The notes: generated by a model not told the origin, from the letters alone. A DNA stretch of 64,000 nucleotides from JALYNX01 sp040905925 (GCA_040905925.1 JBBDQO010000001.1:1-64000); one strand, 5' to 3'; counted from the stretch's first letter, positions 52,638 through 61,857 are shown. Numbers and translations are program-made.

Positions 52638-53327
52638 ATGTGGGTAGTGGACGACGCGGAGATCACCGAGACCCTGCGCATCGCGGAGGAGGCGGTCAAG
52701 GCCGGTGAGCCGCTCGGCCCTACGGGGTTCTGGAGAGCTGTTGCCGCGGTGAAAGCCGACCCGGCCCTGATCGAAGTGCACGCCGACCGCATCGGTGTCA
52801 TCGATTCGACCGCTTTCCGGAACTGGGCGCTGATGACCGTGCCCCTCTGGATCGGGAACCTGTTGATGATCGGGGGCACTCTTCTCGGCCTGGCGCTCGT
52901 CGGCTGGTCCTACTCCCTCGGGGGGACCGGGGCGGCGATTGCCTTCTTGCTCGGATTCGGGGCGATCCTGGTGACAACCCACAGTCTCGGTCATCTTCTG
53001 GTTGGCGCCTTGTTCGGAATCCGGTTCACTCGCTGGTTCATAGGCACGTTTCGAAGGCCGCAGCCAGGTGTCAAGTTGGACTACGCCAGTTACCTTCGGG
53101 CACCCGCCCGATCTCGAGCCTGGATGCATGCCTCTGGGGCAGTCGTCACCAAGATCGTCCCCTTTGCCCTGATCGGGGCGGCTCTGGCGGCAGCCGTCCC
53201 GTCCTGGGTGATTTGGGTGCTGCTGGTGGTGGGTATCGGCCAGATAATCACGGATGTGCTCTGGTCGACTAACGCCTCGGATTGGAAGAAGTTTCGGAGA
53301 GAATCCGCGTTCGTTCAATCCTCCTGA
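52638..53327 (+). CDS. Membrane protein with HSLGH motif, unknown
   Basis: A 229-aa protein with a cytoplasmic N-terminal part (about 1-70) and four hydrophobic segments (about 73-95, 100-125, 165-190, 192-210). THSLGHLLVGALFGIRFT in the second segment resembles the HExxH region of site-2-protease-like membrane peptidases, but the catalytic Glu is Ser, so protease activity is unlikely. It is divergent from the sigma-factor gene (55 bp between starts) and its 3' end overlaps the MFS gene by 13 bp. Confidence 0.7.
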   Translation: MWVVDDAEITETLRIAEEAVKAGEPLGPTGFWRAVAAVKADPALIEVHADRIGVIDSTAFRNWALMTVPLWIGNLLMIGGTLLGLALVGWSYSLGGTGAAIAFLLGFGAILVTTHSLGHLLVGALFGIRFTRWFIGTFRRPQPGVKLDYASYLRAPARSRAWMHASGAVVTKIVPFALIGAALAAAVPSWVIWVLLVVGIGQIITDVLWSTNASDWKKFRRESAFVQSS

Positions 53328-54967
53328 TCGACCATGGTCGGTATCGACCCGTCGGTCTGGTGCATCCGCTCGTGGGTGAGCAGCAACTGGTCGAAATTCG
53401 GCGGGTTCTCCACGTCGATGGCAATCAGATGCCGCGTGACCGGCCCATCGGCCCGATCGAAGGCCCGAGCTCGGGCGATCAAGGCCGCAGAGGCGTCATC
53501 GATTCGCCGGTGCTGTGCGAGATGCTCATCCCACGACCCGATGGCGAACAACTCGGTGAGCCGGGTGGGAGCCGAGGCGTTGCGGAAGAGACTCCAGCGA
53601 TAAGCGCCGGTCCTCAATCGGACCATGCGGATCTCGTTCATCAGCTCGGTGAACTCGACAAAGTCGCCATCGTCGATCGTCCAGGTGTTGAGGACGATCA
53701 CCGGGCCACCCTCCATCGTCTCGTCGTGAATCGGGGGTTGGCGCTCAGCGGAGAACTCGGGCGATTCCACCTCGTCCAGACTCGGGATCTTGAAGGCGGG
53801 GGCGGCCACGCCGAGCGCCACCGTCCCGATCGACAGCACAACCATCGCCGCTCCGGTGCCGACGGCGTCGGCGACGATCCCGCCGACAATCGAGCCGAGG
53901 GGAAGGATGCCACCGAAGGCGAGGCTGTAAAGCGACATCGCCCGACCCCGGATCCACTCTGGCGCCATCAGCTGGGCGGTCGCGTTGAGATTGGTCAGCG
54001 TGAGCACCCAAAAGGCGCCGGAGACGAACATGAAGAACCAGGCCCAGGCGATATTGGGAGCGAGCCCGACTCCGATCCCGGAGAGCCCGAACAGGGTGAT
54101 GGTCGTCATCGGGGCCCGCCGCCCGAGCCTTCCCACGAAGCGCTGCCTGACGAATGCCCCCACCAGGGCGCCGGCGCCCATCGCCCCCAAAAGGAGGCCA
54201 AGGGACCCGGCGTCGCCGCCCAGGGTCTCGTTGTGACCGGGGAGCACGGATTGGACCACCGCCGAGGTGGCGGCGAACAACGACACCAGGAGGAGGAGCC
54301 TGCGGAACAGCGGTGTGAACCGGGCGTAGCGAACCCCGAGGCTGATCGCCGTGACCAGCGACGCGGTGTTCCGTTCCGGGGTAGTGAGGGTCTTGCCCAC
54401 CAGTAGCAGCGCAACGACCACGGCGGCATACGTCACGGCGTTGATCCCGAACCCGAGTGCGGGGCCGAAGGCCACGATCAACGCTCCTCCGATCGCGGGC
54501 CCGACGGCACGAGCCACGTTGAATCCTGCCGACTGCAATGCCACGGCCGAGGGGATCATCACTCTCGGGACCAGGTCGGGGAGCACGGCCTGCCAGGTGG
54601 GGAGGTTGAGGGCGGCGCCGGTCCCGAGTACCAGACCGAGACCGAGGAGGAGGCCGGGGGTTATCGAGTCGGCGGCGGTGAAGATCGCCATTGCCAGCGC
54701 CGATGCCCCCATGATGATCTGGGCGGTGAGCATGAGCTTGGTCCGGTCGAACATGTCGGCGAGGGCCCCGGCGGCGAGTGCGAAGAAGAGAAGGGGCAGG
54801 GAGCTCGAGGCAACCATGAGGCCGACCCAGGTGTTGGACCGGGTCAACTCGAACATCAGCCAGGAGCCAGCGACTGTCTGGATGAAGCTGCCGACCGCGG
54901 AGAAGACCGATGCGATCCACAGCGTGCGGAAGGAGCCGAGGCGAAATGGGGCGACCGAGGAGGTCAT
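53315..54967 (-). CDS. MFS transporter with C-terminal cytoplasmic domain (MFS_3 type)
   Basis: A 550-aa exporter. ATG 54967 begins the family N-terminus FRLGSFRTLWIASVFSAVGSFIQTVAGSWLMFELT. About twelve membrane segments span residues 15-410, with the A-like loop ALADMFDRTKLM. A soluble tail (about 425-530: VIVLNTWTIDDGDFVEFTELMNEIRMVRLRTGAYRWSLFRNA ... IGSWDEHLAQHRRI) is a ferredoxin-like domain commonly attached to this group, related in name to enterobactin exporters. Cargo unknown. Upstream in-frame sequence is disregarded. Confidence 0.88.
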   Translation of the reverse strand: MTSSVAPFRLGSFRTLWIASVFSAVGSFIQTVAGSWLMFELTRSNTWVGLMVASSSLPLLFFALAAGALADMFDRTKLMLTAQIIMGASALAMAIFTAADSITPGLLLGLGLVLGTGAALNLPTWQAVLPDLVPRVMIPSAVALQSAGFNVARAVGPAIGGALIVAFGPALGFGINAVTYAAVVVALLLVGKTLTTPERNTASLVTAISLGVRYARFTPLFRRLLLLVSLFAATSAVVQSVLPGHNETLGGDAGSLGLLLGAMGAGALVGAFVRQRFVGRLGRRAPMTTITLFGLSGIGVGLAPNIAWAWFFMFVSGAFWVLTLTNLNATAQLMAPEWIRGRAMSLYSLAFGGILPLGSIVGGIVADAVGTGAAMVVLSIGTVALGVAAPAFKIPSLDEVESPEFSAERQPPIHDETMEGGPVIVLNTWTIDDGDFVEFTELMNEIRMVRLRTGAYRWSLFRNASAPTRLTELFAIGSWDEHLAQHRRIDDASAALIARARAFDRADGPVTRHLIAIDVENPPNFDQLLLTHERMHQTDGSIPTMVDQED

Positions 54968-55068
54968 CGTCGCAAGGGTAGGGGTTCGGCGTATCCTCAA
55001 GACGTGACCGAGTCCGGCGAGAACCCAGCTCTCAGAGCAGCCCAACCTCGGCCCGGCAGGGAGTGTCA

Positions 55069-56082
55069 ATGAGCAACATCGACCGGTTCGGCGTGTTCCT
55101 GCCGTCGTTCGTGTGGGAGGGCGATGGGCCCGACCGGGCCCGAGGCATCCTCGACTTCGCCCGCGAGGTAGAGAACATCGGGTTCGACTCGATATTCATC
55201 ACCGATCATCTTCTCGCCGCGCGGCAGTTCTATTCGGTCTCCTTCCTGGAGCCGATTTCGACCCTGTCGCTCGTGGCCGGCGTCACGCAACGGGTGAAAC
55301 TGGGCACCTCGGTGATGGTGCTTCCGATTCGCGAGCCGGTACTGCTTGCCAAGCAATTGGCGACCCTCCAGTTCCTATCGGAGAATCGACTTATCCTGGG
55401 TGCCGGCATCGGTTGGTACCCACCCGAATACGTGGCGACCGGGGTCAAGAAGTCCGAACGCGGGCCCCGAACCGACGAGATCCTCGACATCGTGATGGCC
55501 CTCACCGAAGGCAAGACGTTCAGCTACCAAGGCGAGTTCTATTCGATAGAGGACGTCCTGATCGAGCCAACACCCTCCTCGCGCCCAGAAGTATGGATCG
55601 GGGGCGGGTCACAGCTGGCTGACCCCGCCTCACCCGACCTCCCCCGGTTCGTTGATGCGGTCAAAGCCCGCATTCTCAAGACCGAAGGTTGGATCCCCCG
55701 GCCCACCTGCCCACCAGAGGACATCGCCCGAGACTGGGCCGAGCTCAAGACATATCTCTCCGACCACGGTCGAGATCCCTCCACCCTCACCGTCGCCCAC
55801 GAGAATTTCGTCCATCTCGTCCTCACCCAGGATCCGGTGCATGCCCGCGAGCAGCAGCACAAGGCATTCCTCCGGGTGATGAGCGAAGCCCGAGGCCCCG
55901 CCTATCTGGAGAAGGTGTATCTGTTCGGCACCCCCGACGAGATCGTGGAGTCACTCCAGGCCAGGATCGACGCCGGAGTGCAGAAGATCATGCTCCACAC
56001 CATGACTCCCGATCCCGGTCAGCTGGAGCATTGGGTCACCGAGCTCGTCGCCAACGTCCGATTCCCCGACCTGACGCCGTGA
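55069..56082 (+). CDS. LLM-class (F420-type) flavin-dependent oxidoreductase
   Basis: A 337-aa luciferase-like TIM-barrel oxidoreductase. ATG 55069 has GCAGGGAG 6-13 nt upstream; a GTG 6 nt earlier is also in frame. Motifs: FDSIFITDHLLAARQF, TQRVKLGTSVMVLPIREPVLLAKQLATLQFLSENRLILGAGIGWYPPEYVATG and PRTDEILDIVMALTEGKTFSYQGEFYSIEDV, typical of the actinobacterial F420-dependent subgroup. Substrate unknown. It overlaps the aroE-like gene by 4 nt, so the two are coupled. Confidence 0.9.
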   Translation: MSNIDRFGVFLPSFVWEGDGPDRARGILDFAREVENIGFDSIFITDHLLAARQFYSVSFLEPISTLSLVAGVTQRVKLGTSVMVLPIREPVLLAKQLATLQFLSENRLILGAGIGWYPPEYVATGVKKSERGPRTDEILDIVMALTEGKTFSYQGEFYSIEDVLIEPTPSSRPEVWIGGGSQLADPASPDLPRFVDAVKARILKTEGWIPRPTCPPEDIARDWAELKTYLSDHGRDPSTLTVAHENFVHLVLTQDPVHAREQQHKAFLRVMSEARGPAYLEKVYLFGTPDEIVESLQARIDAGVQKIMLHTMTPDPGQLEHWVTELVANVRFPDLTP

Positions 56083-56924
56083 CCGCCCGGGTGGCGCTGG
56101 TGGGGACGCCGCTCCGCCGTCGTCATTCCGAGGTGATGCACAACGCGGCCTTCAGTCACTTCGGCATCGATGCCCGATACGAGTTGCGACCCCTCGAGAC
56201 CGGGCAACTCGCCGCATTCTTCACCGAGGTCCGGGGACCGGAGTGGCTCGGGTTCCAGGTGACGGCCCCATACAAACGGGCGGTCATGTCCCTGGTCGAC
56301 GAGGTCGAGCCCGAAGCGTGGCCGATCGGTGCCATCAACTCGGGCATCCGCACCGAACAAGGCCGGCTCGTCGGGTTCAACACCGATGGGCCTGGATTTG
56401 CCCGCTCGGTCGAGAACGACCTGGAGTTGAGCCTGACCGGAGCCAGGGTGGTGATCGCCGGGTCGGGAGGTGCGGCCCGTGCCGTCGTGCATGCCTGTCT
56501 GACCGGGGGTGCCCAGCTGGTCTACGTAGGCAACCGCACTCCTGATCACGCACTGGGGCTGAAGGCGGAGGTCGATGACGTGCGACTCGAAGCCGGCGGC
56601 TTTGATCAGGACTTCGACCACGCGTTGAGCCGAGCCGACCTCGTGGTCAATGCGACCACGGTGGGGATGACGGCACCCGGATCGCCGTTCGAAGTCGGGC
56701 ATCTGGCCGATCATGCACGGGTCTTGGACCTGGTCTACGTCCCCGCCGCCACCAACCTGGTGATCGCCGCACGCGCCCGGGGCCTCCTTGCGGTAAACGG
56801 CATCGGGATGTTGGTCGCCCAGGCGGCCATCGCCTTCGAGCGCTGGACCGACGTCCCCAACTCCGACCCGGTGATGCGTCAGGCTTTGGAGCAGCTGATC
56901 CAGGATCCAAGAGCGGAGGCCTGA
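56079..56924 (+). CDS. Shikimate dehydrogenase family protein (AroE-like, altered substrate loop)
   Basis: A 281-aa NAD(P)-dependent dehydrogenase from GTG 56079. Retained AroE features are Lys in TAPYK, FNTDGPGF, the nucleotide fold AGSGGAARAVVHA, NATTVGM and GIGMLVAQAA. The usual shikimate-carboxylate loop (PxxHSxSPxxHN) is changed to PLRRRHSEVMHN, so the first Ser is Arg, and the N of NVTVPxK is Gln in QVTAPYK. It may still be the pathway enzyme, but a quinate-like or other substrate is possible. It is coupled to an LLM oxidoreductase, not to other aro genes. Confidence 0.8.
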   Translation: MTARVALVGTPLRRRHSEVMHNAAFSHFGIDARYELRPLETGQLAAFFTEVRGPEWLGFQVTAPYKRAVMSLVDEVEPEAWPIGAINSGIRTEQGRLVGFNTDGPGFARSVENDLELSLTGARVVIAGSGGAARAVVHACLTGGAQLVYVGNRTPDHALGLKAEVDDVRLEAGGFDQDFDHALSRADLVVNATTVGMTAPGSPFEVGHLADHARVLDLVYVPAATNLVIAARARGLLAVNGIGMLVAQAAIAFERWTDVPNSDPVMRQALEQLIQDPRAEA

Positions 56925-56930
56925 ACGGCG

Positions 56931-57977
56931 TCAGTCCCAGTCGAGGAAGGCCGGGAGCTTTCCTCGCTCCCGGAGAGAGCCAACGATGCCCGCCGGGAAG
57001 AAGAGCAGGACGATGACCAGCAGGGCGCCGGTTATCACCAGGTTGAGCTCCGTGGCACCGAAGTAGGTCAGCGATGCTTCGTTGAGAAGGATGATCAGCG
57101 TCGCTCCGATCACTGGGCCGGCCACCGTGCCCCGTCCCCCGATGATCGTCATGAGAACCATCCGGGCTCCCACGGCGATCAGGAAGAAGATGGTGGGCCG
57201 GACGTAGGAGATGGAGTAGGCGAATATCGCGCCGACCACCCCGGGGATGAATGCGCTGAGGGCGAAAGCCAGCACCTTGAAGAGACGGGTATTGATCCCG
57301 GCCACCTCTGCCTTGACCTGATCTGCGCCGATCGCCCGCAGCGCCAGACCGAACTTCGAATGCTGCACACGGTGACCCAGGAACACCGCGGCCAGGGCTG
57401 CCAATAGCATTGCGTAATAGAAGGGGACCCGGAGCCACTCCCGGGAGAATGGGGGAAGGGGGAGACTGAGGCCGTTGGACCCACCGGTCAGGCTCCAGGC
57501 GTCGAACCACACCAGGACGATGAACAGCAATGCGATGGTGCTGATGATGAATGAAGGGCCTTGAGTGCGGAAGGTGACCAACCCGGCAAGTAGACCCAGC
57601 GCCAGGGCGACGAGACCCGCCAGAGCCGCCGAGAGGAACGGCGATATACCCAGATGGATCAAGAGCAAGGCCGAGACGTAGGCTCCAACCCCGTAGAAGA
57701 CGTTGTGGCCGAGCGAGATGTACCCCGTGTAGCCGCCGAGGATGTTCCAACTAGAGGCCAGGGCGATCCAGGCGAAGATGCTGACGCCGATCTGGAGCAC
57801 GTAGTTGTAGGCGCCCAGCGATCGATAGAACGGGAGCAGCGCTACCAGGACCAGGATCACCAATGCCACCGTGATCCGGACCCGTCGCCGACGGCGCTCC
57901 ACCTCAGGGTCGACCACTATCGGCTCCGCCGACATCAAGGCCGTCTCGGTCACCGCGTCGAGGGGCTTGTCGGTCAT
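56931..57977 (-). CDS. livM: Branched-chain amino acid-type ABC permease LivM
   Basis: Second permease of a LIV-type importer, 348 aa, about nine membrane segments after a charged N-terminus with RRRRRVRI. Family signatures are NYVLQIGVSIFAWIALASSWNILGGYTGYISLGHNVFYGVGAY, the coupling loop GLALRAIGADQVKAEVAGINTRLFKVLAFALSAFIPGVVGAIFA and MTIIGGRGTVAGPVIGA. ATG 57977 overlaps the livH stop. Last gene of the operon. Confidence 0.93.
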   Translation of the reverse strand: MTDKPLDAVTETALMSAEPIVVDPEVERRRRRVRITVALVILVLVALLPFYRSLGAYNYVLQIGVSIFAWIALASSWNILGGYTGYISLGHNVFYGVGAYVSALLLIHLGISPFLSAALAGLVALALGLLAGLVTFRTQGPSFIISTIALLFIVLVWFDAWSLTGGSNGLSLPLPPFSREWLRVPFYYAMLLAALAAVFLGHRVQHSKFGLALRAIGADQVKAEVAGINTRLFKVLAFALSAFIPGVVGAIFAYSISYVRPTIFFLIAVGARMVLMTIIGGRGTVAGPVIGATLIILLNEASLTYFGATELNLVITGALLVIVLLFFPAGIVGSLRERGKLPAFLDWD

Positions 57978-58852
57978 CACACCCTCGCTTGGTGGCCGAA
58001 CAATCCTTGCGGCCGCACCAGGAGAATTATGAACAGGGCGCCGTAGAACACCATCGGCGACCAGACGGGACCGATGTACCGGCTCACAAATGCCGAGATG
58101 ACAGCCAACCCGATGGCACCGATCACTGCTCCCTTGAGGCTTCCCAGACCTCCGAGCACGATCAGCGACAAGAGGATGGCGATCCATTGCCAGTGCCGGG
58201 CAGGGAAGAACGGGAACAGGAAGCTGACGAGGGCCCCGGCGGCTCCGGCCAGGGCCATCCCGATGCCAAAGGAGATGGTGGACACCCGACGCACGTCGAC
58301 TCCGACGATCTGTGCCGCCATCCGGTTCTGCATGGTGGCCCGGACTCCATAGCCGGTGTGGGTGTAGGTGAGAAACGCCCAAAGGCAGACAAGAAGGACC
58401 ACTGACGCCAGCAAGGCGTAGAACTGGGCCGTGGGAACGTAGAAGGAGCCAAACTCAAAGGCTTCCACCCGATAACTGGGTGCGGTCTGACGGAAGATCC
58501 CGGTGAAGAAGTAGGTCATGAGACCTTCGGTCATGAATGCCAGCCCGAACGTCAGCAGCACCGTCATCTCGGAGAATCGGGGGGAGCCCTCGACACGGGG
58601 GAAGAGGGCCCGATAGAGCACGGCGCCGAAAACAAAGAAGACGGGGAGCGCCACCAGCATCCCCAGCAGAGGATCGAGACCGGTGCTTTCCCAGAGGAAG
58701 AAGGTGAAGAAGGCACCGAGAATTATGAAGGCTGCGTGTGAGATGTTGACCACCCGCATCACGCCGAAAAGGATGGTCAACCCTGACGCCATCAGGGCAT
58801 ACACCCCACCGAGGAGTGTTCCCAGGATCACTACCTGAATCACCTGGGTCAC
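57977..58852 (-). CDS. livH: Branched-chain amino acid-type ABC permease LivH
   Basis: First permease of the LIV-type importer, 291 aa from GTG 58852. It has the family start VILGTLLGGVYALMASGLTILFGVMRVVNISHAAFIILGAF, the coupling loop GVRATMQNRMAAQIVGVDVRRVSTISFGIGMALAGAAGAL and the C-terminal LGSLKGAVIGAIGLAVISAFVSRYIGPVW...VRPQGLFG. GTGA overlap with livF. Confidence 0.93.
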   Translation of the reverse strand: MTQVIQVVILGTLLGGVYALMASGLTILFGVMRVVNISHAAFIILGAFFTFFLWESTGLDPLLGMLVALPVFFVFGAVLYRALFPRVEGSPRFSEMTVLLTFGLAFMTEGLMTYFFTGIFRQTAPSYRVEAFEFGSFYVPTAQFYALLASVVLLVCLWAFLTYTHTGYGVRATMQNRMAAQIVGVDVRRVSTISFGIGMALAGAAGALVSFLFPFFPARHWQWIAILLSLIVLGGLGSLKGAVIGAIGLAVISAFVSRYIGPVWSPMVFYGALFIILLVRPQGLFGHQARV

Positions 58853-59592
58853 GTCGGCCGCTCCCGTCTCTCTGCCAGCCGGCCCAGGTAGAGGTCCCGA
58901 ATCCTCGGATCGTCGAGGATGGCGTCCGCGGGGCCTTCGAATCGCTTGCTGCCCAGATCGAGCACGAAGCTCCAGTCGGACACGGCGAGCCCCATCCGCA
59001 CGTTTTGCTCAACCAGCAGCAGCGTCATGCCCATGTCGGCCCCCAACCGTTTGATCACGTCGAAGATCTGCGTGGCCACCTGCGGGGCCAGACCCAGACT
59101 CGGCTCGTCGATCATCATCACCTTGGGCTCGATCATCAACGCCCGAGCCAACGACAGTTGTTGCTGCTCCCCTCCAGAGAGAGTTTGTGCAACCTGATGG
59201 GATCTCTCGGCGAGTATCGGGAACATCTCCACGACTCGCTTCATGCGGTTGTTGATAACGGCCCGATCCCGAACCAGGTAGGCCCCCATGACCAGGTTTT
59301 CCTTGACCGTCATCTCAGGGAACAGATTGCGGTCTTGTGGCACGAAGCAGACTCCACCGGCAAGCACTCGGTCCGGTCGACGCCCTGTGAGAGGCTGGCC
59401 GTCGAACACGACCGTGCCCGCCCGTGGGGGTAGGAGCCCGGCGATCACTTTGAGCAGGGTCGATTTCCCGGCGCCGTTGGGACCGATGAGGCAATGGGTG
59501 CGACCTGCTTCGATGTCCAGGCTCACATCGGTGACGATGTCGGGGCCGATCCCATACCCGGCGCGGATCCCACGCAACTCGAGCAATGCCAT
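58849..59592 (-). CDS. livF: Branched-chain amino acid-type ABC ATPase LivF
   Basis: ATPase of the LIV importer, about 247 aa. ATG 59592 and GTG 59595 are both possible starts next to the livG stop; a G-rich ribosome site lies just upstream. Walker A GPNGAGKST, signature LSGGEQQQLSLARAL and Walker B VMMIDEPSLGLAPQV are present, with the LivF-type VPQDRNLFPEMTVKENLVMGAY. It pairs with LivG under the two permeases. Confidence 0.94.
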   Translation of the reverse strand: MALLELRGIRAGYGIGPDIVTDVSLDIEAGRTHCLIGPNGAGKSTLLKVIAGLLPPRAGTVVFDGQPLTGRRPDRVLAGGVCFVPQDRNLFPEMTVKENLVMGAYLVRDRAVINNRMKRVVEMFPILAERSHQVAQTLSGGEQQQLSLARALMIEPKVMMIDEPSLGLAPQVATQIFDVIKRLGADMGMTLLLVEQNVRMGLAVSDWSFVLDLGSKRFEGPADAILDDPRIRDLYLGRLAERRERPT

Positions 59593-60329
59593 CACACACC
59601 CCCCAGATACGCCTCGAGCACGCGTTGATCCTCACGCACCACCTCGGGTGTCTCTTGCATGATCACCTCACCATGGGCCATGACGATGATGGAATGACTG
59701 AGGCGCATCACCACATCCATGTTGTGCTCGACGATGAGGAACGTGGTGCCCCCGGCGTTCAGAGTCTCGATCCGGTCCAAGATCCGCTCCAACAGAGCCG
59801 GGTTGACCCCACCGGCCGGTTCGTCGAGGAGGACCAGCCGGGGGTCGGTCATGAGAATCGAGGCGAACTCGAGGAGCTTCCTCTGACCGTAGGAGAGGCG
59901 TTTGGCCGGTTGATGGGCGAGAGATGCGATCCCCACGAAGTCGAGCACCTCCATGGCGTGGTCGCGTTCCGAAGAGTCGATGCGGGGGCCGATCAGGGCA
60001 CGGAGCCCGCGGTTGGCGCTGGGCACCAACATGTTCTCTAGAACGGTCATATCCCCGAGCTCACGGGTGATCTGAAAGGTTCGGCCGATGCCGTGGGCTG
60101 TGATCCGGTGCGGCATCATGCCGTTGATCTGCTTGCCCTCGTAGCTGATCGAGCCCGAGTCGGGGGTCACCACCCCTGAGATGGTGTCGAATGCCGTGGT
60201 CTTGCCCGCGCCGTTGGGACCGATGAGGGCGGTGATCGTCCCCGACTCGACGACAAACGAGGCTCGGTTCACAGCGATGAGGCCTCCATAGGCCTTGGTG
60301 ACGGCGCGAAGTTCGAGGAGTGCGATCAA
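59592..60329 (-). CDS. livG: Branched-chain amino acid-type ABC ATPase LivG
   Basis: Partner ATPase, 245 aa, from TTG 60329 (no better ATG precedes the ABC fold). Walker A GPNGAGKTT, the LivG-type IGRTFQITRELGDMTVLENMLV, signature LSYGQRKLLEFASIL, Walker B LVLLDEPAGGVNPAL and switch FLIVEHNMDVVM are visible. The TTG start and a hairpin between it and livK suggest lower expression than the binding protein. Confidence 0.93.
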   Translation of the reverse strand: MIALLELRAVTKAYGGLIAVNRASFVVESGTITALIGPNGAGKTTAFDTISGVVTPDSGSISYEGKQINGMMPHRITAHGIGRTFQITRELGDMTVLENMLVPSANRGLRALIGPRIDSSERDHAMEVLDFVGIASLAHQPAKRLSYGQRKLLEFASILMTDPRLVLLDEPAGGVNPALLERILDRIETLNAGGTTFLIVEHNMDVVMRLSHSIIVMAHGEVIMQETPEVVREDQRVLEAYLGGV

Positions 60330-60355
60330 CTTGTGAGTAGTTGGAGAAAGACTAA

Positions 60356-60386
60356 AGAGGAGGCCCGCATCATGCCGGCCTCCTCT
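60356..60386 (-). terminator. Hairpin between livK and livG
   Basis: Perfect 10-bp stem AGAGGAGGCC / GGCCTCCTCT (60356-60365 with 60377-60386), 11-nt loop. On the coding (minus) strand it begins about 15 nt after the livK stop and is followed by TTTAGTCTTTCT, an imperfect U-rich tail. It probably acts as a partial terminator or 3' stabiliser, raising livK output over the downstream transporter genes. Confidence 0.6.
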
Positions 60387-60401
60387 CTCAAGACGGGTCG
60401 T

Positions 60402-61784
60402 TTACCACTCAGGCTTCGGATAGACCAGGTCCACGGTCCCAGGGAATTCCCCAACGGGGAAGATGTAGGCGAGCTCGCCATCCTGCCACTGGTTGGCCAG
60501 GAAGCTCCCGTCAACCGGCAGACCACGCTCGTCCCACACGAAGGACCCGACGACGGTGGAAACCGGCTCTTCCGCAGTCCGACCATGAAGCCATTCGATG
60601 ATGGCCGCATTGTCGGTGCCACCCGTGCCCAGGATCGCTTGTTCCATGCCCTGGCAGACACCGAAGGGAATAGCTTCGTCTTCATCGGGCGGTCTGCCAA
60701 ACGCCTCGGTGAACCCGGCGACGAAGTCGGCATTGTTGTAAGTCTCCCCGGTGAGTGTTCCCGGGAAATCGGCTGTGGGGCTCCACACCGAGTGCGTGAT
60801 CACGCCATTGGTGGCCGCGCCCAACGCTTCTCCGAACTCCGCCTGATTGCCCTGTGAGGCGTAGATCATCTCCGGGTCATAACCCGCTGTCTGCAACGCC
60901 TGTATGAGTGAGATCGCTTCTTCTGCCGAGGCGGTGGAGATGGAGAGGAAATCGGCGTTGGCGGCGGCGATCGAGCCGGCCAGGGTCCCCCAATCGTCGA
61001 AGGCCTCCGGCCAGACTTCTTCGAAGACCACTTCCAGGCCGGCATCGGCCAGGAAGCCGGGTGCCAGAGGGATGGTGATGTCCTCGCCGGCGTCATTAGT
61101 GAAGTTGACATCCCCACCGAGGAAGCCGTTGGCGATGGCTCCCGCGAAGAAGTCGTCGGCGTAGACAACAGCCGCAGTTTCAGGGCGCTCGGTGATGACA
61201 CCTGACTCTTCGTAGTAGTCGATCAAGTCGACGATGGTGTTACCCGTGTACTCGGCCGCGGCTTGCTGGAAGTAGAGGATGTTGTCGTAGCCACGCTCCC
61301 AGATGCGCAGGGCGGCACTCGAAGGCAAACCCATCACCAAGCCTGCCTGGTAGGCCACTGTCGAGGCCGGGAAACCCAGCAGCGACGAGAACGTGCCCAG
61401 CAAGATGTCCACCTGATCGACCGTGATGAACCGCTCGGTCTGGGTGATGATCACCTCGGCGTTCGACTGGTTGTCCTCGACCAGGAGCTCGACCTGGCGA
61501 CCGAGAAGTCCGCCCCGGGCGTTGATCTCGTCGACGCAGAACTGATAGCCGTCTCCGTGCTTGGTACCCGAAATAGAGAACTCCCCGGTCAACGGCAATG
61601 ACGCTGCGAACACGATCGGGTCACCGGACGGCTCCTCACCACCTGTTGTGGTCGGCTCCCCGCCACCTGTTGTGGTCGGCTCCCCGCCACCTCCCGGGGT
61701 GGTGGAGCCCTCGCTGCCGGAATCGGCACACGCTGCCACCAGGGCCAGGACGGCGAGCAGCGCCGCCAATGATCTCGATCTCAT
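60402..61784 (-). CDS. livK: ABC transporter substrate-binding lipoprotein, LivK/amide-urea type
   Basis: Periplasmic-binding-protein type I receptor, 460 aa. ATG 61784 follows GGAGGAGA (ribosome site) and begins a lipoprotein signal, MRSRSLAALLAVLALVAACADSG. A repetitive linker (about 25-55) made of GGGEPTTT units precedes the Peripla_BP_6 domain: FAASLPLTGEFSISG, GGLLGRQVELLVEDNQSN and GTFSSLLGFPASTVAYQAG. Ligand could be branched-chain or aromatic amino acids, amides or short acids; the neighbouring CoA enzymes favour an organic acid, by inference only. Confidence 0.9.
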   Translation of the reverse strand: MRSRSLAALLAVLALVAACADSGSEGSTTPGGGGEPTTTGGGEPTTTGGEEPSGDPIVFAASLPLTGEFSISGTKHGDGYQFCVDEINARGGLLGRQVELLVEDNQSNAEVIITQTERFITVDQVDILLGTFSSLLGFPASTVAYQAGLVMGLPSSAALRIWERGYDNILYFQQAAAEYTGNTIVDLIDYYEESGVITERPETAAVVYADDFFAGAIANGFLGGDVNFTNDAGEDITIPLAPGFLADAGLEVVFEEVWPEAFDDWGTLAGSIAAANADFLSISTASAEEAISLIQALQTAGYDPEMIYASQGNQAEFGEALGAATNGVITHSVWSPTADFPGTLTGETYNNADFVAGFTEAFGRPPDEDEAIPFGVCQGMEQAILGTGGTDNAAIIEWLHGRTAEEPVSTVVGSFVWDERGLPVDGSFLANQWQDGELAYIFPVGEFPGTVDLVYPKPEW

Positions 61785-61857
61785 GCCTGTTCTCCTCCGA
61801 TTGGACGGTGCCCGACCCCAACATCTGCGGGTGCGCCGATGAGATCGGCTGTAACCG

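Noticed and set aside
52970..53030. Active site-2 protease assignment
   Set aside because: The essential Glu of HExxH is Ser and no second metal-binding motif was seen.
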